DNA of 64,000 nucleotides from Vibrio coralliirubri. GTDB taxonomy: Bacteria > Pseudomonadota > Gammaproteobacteria > Enterobacterales > Vibrionaceae. Both the position numbers and the translations under genes were made by a program. Where the stretch lies: contig NZ_AP025471.1 of NCBI RefSeq assembly GCF_024347375.1, positions 806,001 to 870,000 of the forward strand, in the 5' to 3' direction. Every line of letters starts with the position of its first letter. Position 1 is the stretch's first letter. Positions 54,242-62,951 of the stretch are shown here, one piece after another. Under the pieces are notes generated by a model. It ran no database searches, had not been told where the DNA came from, and saw only the letters and a program-made list of their open reading frames with translations.

Positions 54242-56062
54242 ATGAAAAAAGAACGCATTCAATATTCTTTCGACGTGTGGTTGTTTATTCCTGATGAAGA
54301 CAAACTCATCATGAACGAAGAAGACGTGATTATCGACAATCGCTTGTCTAAGCTACTCAACTTTTTCTGCCAAAATCCTAAGATCGTATTCTCACGAGAT
54401 GAGCTGATTAATGAAGTCTGGAATGGCTCAATCTTGACGGATCAGGTGATCACGCAAGCAATTTTTGAACTGCGCAAAATACTCAAAGCGGCTGAACGAC
54501 ACTCCATGGGACACATCATCACCGTGCCCAAACGCGGTTATAAACTGGATGTTGATGTCCACAAAACCATCTTGGTGCCTGTGAGTGTCACCACAAATAC
54601 CGTGTCCGTCGCAGATGCAGAGCCCTCTCCTGCAATTCAGTCAGACGCACCAGATACGTCGCCAGTTTTGGATGAGGATAAAAAACAACAAGTCGAAGAA
54701 TCTAAAGAGAGTTCAGTCGAACCCACCTCAGAACAACCTGCTTCGCAAGAACCTACTCAGCCTGTTGATTCAAAACCTAGCAATTCGAGCCATGTCCATT
54801 CAAGCCATACCGATTCGAGTACAGCTCAGTCCGTTCAACAGCCATTTGTAAATAAAACGGCTAGCGACAAACAAGCGCCTATCACAGCAAATAAACCTCA
54901 GAAAAGAACGTCTCGTGCTGTGATGTTTGGGGTCGCTATAGTTATCGCGCTTGGACTTATTTGGTGGATGTTAAAGCCGACCAGCTCTACATCAAACGAC
55001 TTGAATTTAAGCAGTTTAAATACCGCAGCTAATGAATCATCCCAGTCACAGCCTGACTCAAATCAGTTAACGGAACAAAGCCGATCTAACCAGACTGCAA
55101 AAAGTCAAAATGTAGATGCCCATAAAGCTCACGAATCTGTGCACTACTTGTCTTTAGAACCTAGATATATCTACGTAAGTATCGATGACAACTTGAAGAC
55201 GGATGCCTTTAAGCGTGGGATTATCCATAAATTAATGAGCTACTTGACCACCTATCGCGATTTTCGTGTCGTAGTCGATGAAACCTTGGTGCCGAATTCA
55301 GCCAATGTGATCAGTTTCAAGAGTGAAATTGATGGTGACAGAGAATACCTTGATATCACCTACTTCAACCGAATTTCTAACTTCAGACACCTAGGTCGAG
55401 ATTACCTGATTGACCCAGCGTCACTCCACACGACCATGCGCTCAATGCTTGATGACCTGTTGGATTCATTTAATTTGGATATTCAAAAATCGATATTGAA
55501 GCAGCAAATATCTGAGTTACCCAAACAAGAAGAAGCTTTAAAACTTACCCTTGAATCGCTTGGGCTCACCTTCATGACGTTAGACAGAACCGACACCTTA
55601 TCTAAGATCGCCCAAGCCAATGAGCTAGAACCCGACAACCATTTTGTTATGTCGAGTCGCTACATGTATGAGCTTGCTGATATTTTTATATTGAGATCGA
55701 AACATAAGAATAAGCAGGTTGAAGCGCTCAATAAGAAATTTAAAAAACAGTTATTAAATGCTCAGAACAACGCCAACTCCTACCGAGTCTATGACGCTTT
55801 AGCTGCTTACTTCCTCACTGAAGATGATCCAGACCAAGCCGATTACTATCTGAGCTTGATACCGAGAAATGAGTACAGTGTGATGTCTATGATTATCTTG
55901 GCAAAAATAGAAGAGTCTCAAGGCAACCCTTCAATGGCGGAAGAGTACTACTATGAAGCGATATTGGAATCTGGTCACTCTGTAGTTTTGAAAGTCGCCC
56001 AAACCATGTTTTTCAAAAGTAACGTCACCGAGATTGAATCCAAATTAGGTATCAACCAATGA
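54242..56062 (+). CDS. ToxR-like membrane-anchored transcriptional regulator
   Basis: A 606-residue regulator. Residues 1-105 form an OmpR/ToxR winged helix (NEVWNGSILTDQVITQAI and IITVPKRGYKL). Residues about 110-225 are a Ser/Gln/Pro-rich cytosolic linker, then one membrane helix (AVMFGVAIVIALGLIWWML, about 226-244), and a large periplasmic part of about 360 residues with TPR-like repeats near the end (EDDPDQADYYLSLIP, ESQGNPSMAEEYYYEAIL). It would sense an envelope signal and act directly on DNA. It faces the convergent pldA gene; no target is proven. The ATG at 54242 is preferred over an upstream GTG. Confidence 0.88.
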   Translation: MKKERIQYSFDVWLFIPDEDKLIMNEEDVIIDNRLSKLLNFFCQNPKIVFSRDELINEVWNGSILTDQVITQAIFELRKILKAAERHSMGHIITVPKRGYKLDVDVHKTILVPVSVTTNTVSVADAEPSPAIQSDAPDTSPVLDEDKKQQVEESKESSVEPTSEQPASQEPTQPVDSKPSNSSHVHSSHTDSSTAQSVQQPFVNKTASDKQAPITANKPQKRTSRAVMFGVAIVIALGLIWWMLKPTSSTSNDLNLSSLNTAANESSQSQPDSNQLTEQSRSNQTAKSQNVDAHKAHESVHYLSLEPRYIYVSIDDNLKTDAFKRGIIHKLMSYLTTYRDFRVVVDETLVPNSANVISFKSEIDGDREYLDITYFNRISNFRHLGRDYLIDPASLHTTMRSMLDDLLDSFNLDIQKSILKQQISELPKQEEALKLTLESLGLTFMTLDRTDTLSKIAQANELEPDNHFVMSSRYMYELADIFILRSKHKNKQVEALNKKFKKQLLNAQNNANSYRVYDALAAYFLTEDDPDQADYYLSLIPRNEYSVMSMIILAKIEESQGNPSMAEEYYYEAILESGHSVVLKVAQTMFFKSNVTEIESKLGINQ

Positions 56063-56074
56063 TTAATAAGGCAA

Positions 56075-56105
56075 ACACACCGCTTACTCAAGCGGTGTGT
56101 TTTTT
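56075..56105 (+). terminator. Terminator of the ToxR-like gene
   Basis: ACACACCGCT pairs with AGCGGTGTGT over 10 bp around a 6-base loop, followed by TTTTTT, 13 bp after the stop codon. Confidence 0.88.
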
Positions 56106-56158
56106 GGTTCTCACAGAAATCGTTAATCGCTAAATCTTTGATAAAAAAGCGATAACAG

Positions 56159-57280
56159 CTACAACGCATTGGTTAGCAGAATACCGACACCAATCCTTTC
56201 ACTGTTGTAGTCATAATCAATCAAGCTTTCTCCATAGCCTTTGTAGTACTGGACATACCCTTGTAACCGACCATACAGAGGAAAGCTGAGTGATGTCTGT
56301 ATTCCGCCATACCCGGTTTGAAAGTTATAACGACCCAATGCTGAAACCTCGAAACCATCCCATTTGTAGGCGCCAGACAATTCGTAGTGACCGAGATAAT
56401 CTTGAATATCAGGGTTGTCATCGCTACCGCTCGACTCAGGAATTCGGTACCAAGGCTGGAAGTAAATTGCAAAATCATCTTCGGTATACCCTAGCCCAAC
56501 ATAAGCGCGGTTCCAGCTGCGACTAAGCTCTGCCGTTCGTCCGTTAGATTCATGCTCCAAGCCCAAACGCGAGAACCAAACACCATCAGCTGACTCGATA
56601 TTCAAAGGCGTTTCATAGAAGAGTTCTGGGCGATAGTTGGTCTCTCTAAACGGTGCTGAGATATCAGAAGAGTACGCCTGCCAAAATGATTTAAGCGTAA
56701 AACCAAAGTAGATTTTGTCTGCTTGATTAAACACACCATCATCGACCACTGGGATTTTTAAACTTAACTGCAGTTTGATCTCTTCATCGCTGAGGTCATC
56801 CGCTTTACCTCCGAATCGCTCATCCCCATAGGGCTGTGCATTCACGTTGGTCATGTGAGTCACTGGCAAAATGTAGTTCAAACGATAAGGCGTTATAACA
56901 AACGGGTTATCTTCAGTTGTGTACTCCATCTTCAATCGCGGGACTTTAGACTCAAGTGCACTTTCGCTGATTGAGTCTAAACCGTCTTCTCTGGTTTCAC
57001 CCGACAACTTATTCTCAGGTGTTTTGTTCGATATAACAACTTCTTGGGATGCGCATTGCTGCTTTAACCACTCAATACTTTGTTGATTGGTCGCTTTGAC
57101 CAATGAAGACAAAATACATTGCTCATAACTTGCTCGTTCATCAGCACCGCCAGTATTAGCATACGCTGAAGCATTCACAACAAGGCCGATAGCCAGTAGA
57201 GCAAGCGTGTTTTTGTGTCTAGCTAGACTTTCACCAATCCCGATGCGTTTACTAGCGCTGTTCTGTTTACGAGCTTGCAT
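56159..57280 (-). CDS. pldA: Outer-membrane phospholipase A1, PldA-like
   Basis: A 373-residue outer-membrane protein. The N-terminus carries an unusually long basic leader before a hydrophobic signal (LALLAIGLVVNASAYA). The catalytic region reads LGLEHESNGRTAELSRSW, with the His and Ser two residues apart as in E. coli OMPLA, and the nearby Asn in SRSWNR. OMPLA hydrolyses phospholipids in the outer leaflet when the membrane is disturbed, needing calcium and dimerisation. It begins 4 bp after the DUF3313-like lipoprotein gene; AAGGG lies 7 bases before the ATG. It is last in the RND-lipoprotein-PldA series, so it may be part of an envelope-stress operon. Confidence 0.88.
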   Translation of the reverse strand: MQARKQNSASKRIGIGESLARHKNTLALLAIGLVVNASAYANTGGADERASYEQCILSSLVKATNQQSIEWLKQQCASQEVVISNKTPENKLSGETREDGLDSISESALESKVPRLKMEYTTEDNPFVITPYRLNYILPVTHMTNVNAQPYGDERFGGKADDLSDEEIKLQLSLKIPVVDDGVFNQADKIYFGFTLKSFWQAYSSDISAPFRETNYRPELFYETPLNIESADGVWFSRLGLEHESNGRTAELSRSWNRAYVGLGYTEDDFAIYFQPWYRIPESSGSDDNPDIQDYLGHYELSGAYKWDGFEVSALGRYNFQTGYGGIQTSLSFPLYGRLQGYVQYYKGYGESLIDYDYNSERIGVGILLTNAL

Positions 57281-57284
57281 CACA

Positions 57285-57965
57285 CTACCCTTGTTTTTTA
57301 TCGAGATAAGTCACTTCAAAAGCAAAGTCGACCGCTTGTTGGGTAATTTGCTCGAGGTTTTTATCGAGCATATCTATGGTGATTTCTGATTTGTCGTTCT
57401 CAAGTACGCCATTATCGTTCACGACGAAAATACGGCGACCAATGAGCTGCGATGAATCATGATCTTTCAAATCCACACTCGCCAATATACGAATTGAACG
57501 GTCACGAGTACCTGCCGCATATTTAATGGCGCCGATAACAGAGCCCACAGGGATAAACTCAGTCACACGCATGTCTTCTGGAATATCATTGATGTCATAG
57601 AGCATCACGCTTATATCGAGTTCCTTATTCTCCAACAATACGTTCTTGTAGCCCTGTAATTTAGTCGCCAGCTTCTCGTCCATTTTCTTGTGGAGCTGTG
57701 TTTTGAATTGAGACTGAACCTGCTTTGATACTCGCTTGTCAATCCCCGAACTTTTTATGCCAACGGTAGTAAATTCAAACTCATTAAAGTGAAGTGAACG
57801 GCTGTCTTTGGCTATCCATGACACCCCTTTCATGTCGTCATCAAACTGGCTATCAATGAAGTAGTGGTTTGAGTCGACGCTCTGGATTTCTTGTTTATTT
57901 GGCATGTTGCTTGAACAGCCAGCAGTGAATAAAACGATCAATGGGAATAGGTAATGTAGTTTCAT
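57285..57965 (-). CDS. DUF3313-like outer-membrane lipoprotein
   Basis: A 226-residue lipoprotein. The signal peptide ends in the lipobox FTAGC (Cys at about residue 17), so it is lipidated; residues SSN after Cys do not give an Asp inner-membrane retention signal. The middle (FIPVGSVIGAIKYAAGTRD) is the motif of DUF3313 proteins. Function unknown. The ATG at 57965 is preferred because AGAGG lies before it; 57998 lacks one. It is immediately upstream of pldA (4 bp) and 126 bp after the RND pump gene. Confidence 0.78.
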   Translation of the reverse strand: MKLHYLFPLIVLFTAGCSSNMPNKQEIQSVDSNHYFIDSQFDDDMKGVSWIAKDSRSLHFNEFEFTTVGIKSSGIDKRVSKQVQSQFKTQLHKKMDEKLATKLQGYKNVLLENKELDISVMLYDINDIPEDMRVTEFIPVGSVIGAIKYAAGTRDRSIRILASVDLKDHDSSQLIGRRIFVVNDNGVLENDKSEITIDMLDKNLEQITQQAVDFAFEVTYLDKKQG

Positions 57966-58091
57966 GTGAACCTCTAATTTTCTAAATTTTGAGTGCACGA
58001 ATCCCTAAGCGATAAGGCTCATAAATTGGGATTCGTGTTGATTAAGCTTCTATGTGTATTGGCCGACTAAAGTAACCAGCCAGATAACGGA

Positions 58092-61000
58092 CTAAACTTC
58101 TTGTTCTTGCCCGCGGTGATCCGCCGCCAAGTAGGTATAAATCGTTGGTACCACGAACAGCGTAAACAGCGTGCCTACCGACATACCCACCGTGATGACC
58201 AAACCAATCGAGAAACGGCTTTGAGCGCCAGCTCCGCTTGCAATCAGGAGCGGTACAACACCGACAACCATTGCTGCTGTGGTCATCAATACTGGTCTCA
58301 TTCGAACAGTCGCAGAACGAATAGCTGCTTCACGTCGGCTGCATTTCAATTCCTGTTGCATTTGGTTGGCAAACTCCACAATTAAAATACCGTGCTTACT
58401 GATCAAGCCTATCAAGGTCACCAGCCCCACTTCGGTGTATATGTTGAGCGTATCAATACCCAAATACAGTGGCATCAGAGCGCCAAAGATAGACAATGGC
58501 ACACTGGTTAATACCACTAGTGGATCTCGTAAGCTTTCGAACTGCGCTGCCAATACCAAGTAGATGATCACAAGCGCTAGGAAGAACGTCGTAACCAGTG
58601 AAGAGCCTTCTTGTAGGAACTGTCTCAATTGGCCTGAAGTGTCCGTCGTATAAGACTTAGGCAATATCTTCGCTGCCCCTTCTTCCATCACTTTATAGGC
58701 TTCACCGATACTGATTCCCGGCATCATTTTCGCTTCAATCATGGCGCTATTAAGCTGTTGAAACTGATCCACTTTCGATGGCTGTACTGATTGGCTAATT
58801 TCAATCAATGACGCCAGCGGTACCATCTCATTGGTGTTAGAGCGGACGTGGTAGTTCTTCAAATCATCCCAAGAGTTACGGTTCTCGTTAGGTACCTGAG
58901 TGATAACTTGGTAGCTGCGCTGATCCATCGAGAAGTAATTCACGAAGCCTTCACTGATAAAGCGAGACAACACGGTACCGATGTCTTGAGCGTTCACGTT
59001 CATCTGAGCGGCTTTATCGCGGTCGATGCGAATCTCTACCTGTGGTTTATTAAAATTCAGGTCGTTTTGTACATAGATGAATTTGCCACTCTTTTGCGCG
59101 TACTCTTTCAGTTTTTCAGCGTACTGATAGAGATCCTGATAAGAACCCGTTGGCGTTTTCAGAACCATCTGGAATGGCAAACCTTGCGGCGTACCTGGTA
59201 AATCTGGTGGAGAGAAGGTATACACCTGCAAACCCGGTAATACAGAACTCTCTTTTTCGAAACGTTGCATTACCTCTTTTGCCGTTGCTTCGCGCGAATC
59301 CCAATCTTTCAAAACACCCAAACCAAAGAACGCATTGTTGTTCATGTAACCGTTATCTAGCATGGTCATTTCGACTTCATCGTTCTTACTGATAGAGTCA
59401 ATCAGAGCCGGAGTAAAGTGGCGAATGTAATCGGTATTCGCTTGCGCAGGACCTTGCCCCATCACAATCATCACGCCTTGATCTTCTTCAGGTGCCAGTT
59501 CAGATGAAGTATTCATAAACATGAACACCAAACTGATCAGCAATGTTCCTACCACTGGCCAAATATAAACACGGTTGTTCAACACATGTTCGAGCACTTT
59601 ACGATAGCGCTCTGTTACACCTTCAATTACCGCATCGATTTTCTTAACCAACTTTCCATCGAGAACCGATTTGTTAAGCAGTTTTGAACACATCATCGGC
59701 GTTAGCGTTAAAGCGATGAAACCCGAAATTAATACTGACCCCGCCAAAGTGAATGCGAACTCCGTAAACAACTTACCGGTGAGCCCTCCCATGAAACCAA
59801 TAGGCGCGTACACTGCGGCCAATGTAATGGTCATCGCGATAACCGAGCCTGCAATTTCACGGGCGCTGTCTATTGCTGCCTTAATTGGGCTGGTGCCGTC
59901 TTCTAGGTGACGAAATGTGTTTTCTACAACAACGATGGCATCATCAACCACCAGCGATATCGCCAATACCATGGCAAGCAGCGTCAACAGGTTAATACTG
60001 AAACCCATGCTCAACATGAAGAACATAGAGCCAATCAATGACAAAGGAATCGTTACAAGTGGTATCAACATCGCTCGCATTGAGCCCAAAAAGGCGAAGA
60101 TAACGATGACAACGATCAGCGCAGCTTCCATTAAGGTTTTCGCTACTTCATCAATTGAGGTTTCGATAAACTTAGTTGAGTCATAGATTACGTCCGCTTT
60201 AATACCATCAGGTAGGCCTGCTTGGATCTGCGGAAGCAATTCGTAAATGCCTTCAACAACGGTTAACGGGTTCGACGTTGCCGTATTGCTGATCGCCGTT
60301 GATACGGTAGTCACACCATTGAACTCAACATCTGAGTCATAGTTTGCTGCGCCTAGTTCAACCGTCGCCACATCTTTCAAGTGCACCAGTTGCCCGTCAT
60401 GTGCTTTCAAAGACATGTTCTTAAAATCGTCTACTGAACTTGAATCGGTATGAGCGTTAATATCGACTTCGATATAAGGGTTTTGCAGCTTGCCCGCCGC
60501 ACTCACAATGTTATTTGCACGAAGCGCGTTTTGGACATCTTCAGCCGTCAAGCCATATGAAGCCAGTCGTTGTGGGTTCAGCCAGATTCGCATTGCAAAA
60601 TCCTCTTGCCCCAACATGTCGACCTTTGACACCCCCTCAACAGTAGAGAAAGTCGGCTTAACCACACGGCTCACATAGTCCGAAACTTGCTCCGTCTTCA
60701 ATGTGTCACTCGAAAATGAAACATATAAGATCGGAGACTGAGACGTCGACTTAAGAATACTCGGATCCAATACGCCCGATGGCAGCTTATATTTTACTTG
60801 CTGCACGAGAGACAAAATCTCAGTCAAAGCACTGTCCGATGGATACCCTAGCTTCAAATAAACCGTAATAACCGACTTACCCAGAGCACTATCCGATGTC
60901 ATGTAATCAATGCCCGCTGTTTGGGCAATTTCTGCCTGCAGTGGCTGCGTCACGTACCCTTGAACGCTGGATGCACTGGCACCTGGATAACTCGTTGTGA

Positions 61001-61139
61001 TGGTAATAACGCCCGTTTCAATTTCTGGATATTGACGCACTTGCAGTGAGGTAAAGGCTTTAAGACCTAACACCAACAGCACAAGGCTTAATACCGTAGC
61101 CAAAACTGGACGTTTGATAAATACATCAGTAAATGTCAT
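58092..61139 (-). CDS. RND multidrug efflux pump, HAE-1 family (AcrB/Vme-like)
   Basis: A 1015-residue inner-membrane proton-driven pump. The helix-4 proton relay reads ISLVVDDAIVVVENTFRHLED with the two Asp, and the helix-10 Lys is in LIGLISKHGILIVEFANQ. The porter domain begins with VRQYPEIETGVITITTSYPGAS, typical for HAE-1. It probably exports drugs, bile salts or detergents through an outer-membrane channel encoded elsewhere. It follows its adaptor gene by 9 bp. Substrates unknown; the metal-type signature seen in the CusA-like pump is absent. Confidence 0.93.
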   Translation of the reverse strand: MTFTDVFIKRPVLATVLSLVLLVLGLKAFTSLQVRQYPEIETGVITITTSYPGASASSVQGYVTQPLQAEIAQTAGIDYMTSDSALGKSVITVYLKLGYPSDSALTEILSLVQQVKYKLPSGVLDPSILKSTSQSPILYVSFSSDTLKTEQVSDYVSRVVKPTFSTVEGVSKVDMLGQEDFAMRIWLNPQRLASYGLTAEDVQNALRANNIVSAAGKLQNPYIEVDINAHTDSSSVDDFKNMSLKAHDGQLVHLKDVATVELGAANYDSDVEFNGVTTVSTAISNTATSNPLTVVEGIYELLPQIQAGLPDGIKADVIYDSTKFIETSIDEVAKTLMEAALIVVIVIFAFLGSMRAMLIPLVTIPLSLIGSMFFMLSMGFSINLLTLLAMVLAISLVVDDAIVVVENTFRHLEDGTSPIKAAIDSAREIAGSVIAMTITLAAVYAPIGFMGGLTGKLFTEFAFTLAGSVLISGFIALTLTPMMCSKLLNKSVLDGKLVKKIDAVIEGVTERYRKVLEHVLNNRVYIWPVVGTLLISLVFMFMNTSSELAPEEDQGVMIVMGQGPAQANTDYIRHFTPALIDSISKNDEVEMTMLDNGYMNNNAFFGLGVLKDWDSREATAKEVMQRFEKESSVLPGLQVYTFSPPDLPGTPQGLPFQMVLKTPTGSYQDLYQYAEKLKEYAQKSGKFIYVQNDLNFNKPQVEIRIDRDKAAQMNVNAQDIGTVLSRFISEGFVNYFSMDQRSYQVITQVPNENRNSWDDLKNYHVRSNTNEMVPLASLIEISQSVQPSKVDQFQQLNSAMIEAKMMPGISIGEAYKVMEEGAAKILPKSYTTDTSGQLRQFLQEGSSLVTTFFLALVIIYLVLAAQFESLRDPLVVLTSVPLSIFGALMPLYLGIDTLNIYTEVGLVTLIGLISKHGILIVEFANQMQQELKCSRREAAIRSATVRMRPVLMTTAAMVVGVVPLLIASGAGAQSRFSIGLVITVGMSVGTLFTLFVVPTIYTYLAADHRGQEQEV

Positions 61140-61148
61140 GGGAGTTTC

Positions 61149-62300
61149 CTAGTTACTTTGCTTTGTGCTTTTGTCAGTGATTAGCGGATGTTGGTTATTA
61201 ACCAGAACCCATCCACCATTCTTAAGTTGGTGTTGGTTTGAAGTCACAACCACATCCCCTGCTTTCAAGCCAGAAACCACGCCAACATAGCCACCTTGTT
61301 TAGGGCCGACTTCGACAGTGCGTTGCACAACCTTGTATTCATAGAATGGTGATGCATCTTTGCTTGTGTGTTCGCTGGCCTTTTTGGTCGACGTATCCAA
61401 CACAAACACGGTGTTCCCGTATAATGTGTAACTGATCGCAACAGAAGGCACAGCCACGATGGTGTCCGATTCCGATGTGATTAACGTAGCGTCGACATAC
61501 ATACCCGCTTCTAACGGCACAGCTTGGTTAGCCATGGCTCTCAATTCGATATTGTGCGTGTTGCTGTCTGAGCTCGGTTCAATGGCAGAAATAGTGCCGT
61601 GAAAGACTTCATCGTTGGTTGCTTCTGAATAAAACTGTAAATCCTGCCCTACCTTCACATCGTGTAAATAAAGCTCTGGAATAGAGAAATCGACATACTG
61701 CTTTGATTTGTCTTCCAGCTCGACAATCGCTGTGCTTGAATTAATAAAATCACCCACATCGATATTGCGAATCCCAACACTGCCAGAAAATGGCGCTTTC
61801 ACTTTCATGTAGTCAATTTGCGTAGCAATATATTCGAGCTTTGCACCTTCAGCATTAAATTGAGCTTGTAGCTTATCAACCGAATTTTTTGAAACGCTGT
61901 TATTTCTAAGGAGCAATTTATTTCTCATCAATTCGACTCTTGCCAATTCAACTTTGGATTGCTGGCTCTTATAGTTGGACTTCAATAAAGCGTCATCCAA
62001 TTTAACAAGAACATCACCCTTATTTACTTGCTGACCTGAAGTAAAGAGAATCTCTTTTACTTGGCCTGACATTTGGCTCGTCACATCAATAGATTGATTA
62101 GAGTGAATGTTACCAATGACTTTCAAACTTTCATCCCAATTATCTTGATTTACTTTTTCCGTTGTTACAGATATGGCTGGCATTTTAAAATTAGCGACCT
62201 TCTCTTTGATCATTTCACCTTTTACATAATGAAAGCCAAATACAAAAGACAGTAATATAAAAAGAGCTGACCCGACGATAACGCCTTTATACTTACTCAT
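61149..62300 (-). CDS. RND membrane-fusion adaptor (HlyD family)
   Basis: A 383-residue periplasmic adaptor. It has an N-terminal anchor helix (GVIVGSALFILLSFVFGFHYV), no lipobox, then a barrel-sandwich half (SIDVTSQMSGQVKEILFTSGQQVNKGD), a short helical hairpin and the other half (VKAPFSGSVGIRNIDVGDFI). It links the RND pump downstream to an outer-membrane channel. The ATG at 62300 is favoured since AAGGTGA precedes it; a frame to 62402 starts in non-coding DNA. First gene of the operon, divergent from the His-rich gene at 62546. Confidence 0.9.
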   Translation of the reverse strand: MSKYKGVIVGSALFILLSFVFGFHYVKGEMIKEKVANFKMPAISVTTEKVNQDNWDESLKVIGNIHSNQSIDVTSQMSGQVKEILFTSGQQVNKGDVLVKLDDALLKSNYKSQQSKVELARVELMRNKLLLRNNSVSKNSVDKLQAQFNAEGAKLEYIATQIDYMKVKAPFSGSVGIRNIDVGDFINSSTAIVELEDKSKQYVDFSIPELYLHDVKVGQDLQFYSEATNDEVFHGTISAIEPSSDSNTHNIELRAMANQAVPLEAGMYVDATLITSESDTIVAVPSVAISYTLYGNTVFVLDTSTKKASEHTSKDASPFYEYKVVQRTVEVGPKQGGYVGVVSGLKAGDVVVTSNQHQLKNGGWVLVNNQHPLITDKSTKQSN

Positions 62301-62545
62301 GTGTTCACCTTGTTTTTTAAGTCTGGTCATTCTATCTATCAACACCACCAATAAATCAAACTCATATAACATCCAACACACCTTATATAAAATAAAAATC
62401 AAACCATATAAATCAACAGCTTAGACAAAAAAACACCAATCGAAGCTCAATTTTTGTTTTATTGCTATTTTATTTGGAAATGATTTATCTATTTTCTCGA
62501 TCGATATAATTATCATCGTTCCTTAAACAATTAAACGAGTTAACT

Positions 62546-62806
62546 ATGTCGAATCAAATTAATCACACTAAAGTCGCTATTAAAGAGAAGATGAAACGTA
62601 TATATGGAGAAGATGTTGCCCATAAGCATAATAAAGACCATTTAGAATATAGAGAGCATCAACCTTCTCATTCTGGTCAACATGGTGGCGACCCAGAAGG
62701 TCATAAGCATTTAGTCAACCACCATTCTGATGGACATCATCAGAAACACCACAAAGATAAAATGCATGACCACAAAAAGTCATCACGACTACATCATAAA
62801 AAATAG
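62546..62806 (+). CDS. Small histidine-rich protein
   Basis: An 86-residue protein, about one quarter His and rich in Lys/Asp (GHKHLVNHHSDGHHQKHHKD, then HDHKKSSRLHHKK). No signal or membrane segment; the first 25 residues (NHTKVAIKEKMKRIYGEDVA) may form a helix. The composition suggests binding of Ni, Zn or Cu, or of nucleic acid by its high charge. A ribosome-site-like ACGAG lies upstream. It is divergent from the RND adaptor. I do not recognise the family and coding is not certain, though the frame opens cleanly and codon use is natural. Two small hairpins follow at 62810-62826 and 62837-62879. Confidence 0.6.
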   Translation: MSNQINHTKVAIKEKMKRIYGEDVAHKHNKDHLEYREHQPSHSGQHGGDPEGHKHLVNHHSDGHHQKHHKDKMHDHKKSSRLHHKK

Positions 62807-62951
62807 AATCCTGGGTTAATTCCAGGTCATTAAAAATAAGCATTAGATCAATTCATCACTCAAATATGATTAATGCTTAATCAAACGTTAAACCAAATTA
62901 AAAAATGAAATAGCGAGTTAATAATGATTGCTATTTCATTCAAGGATTATT

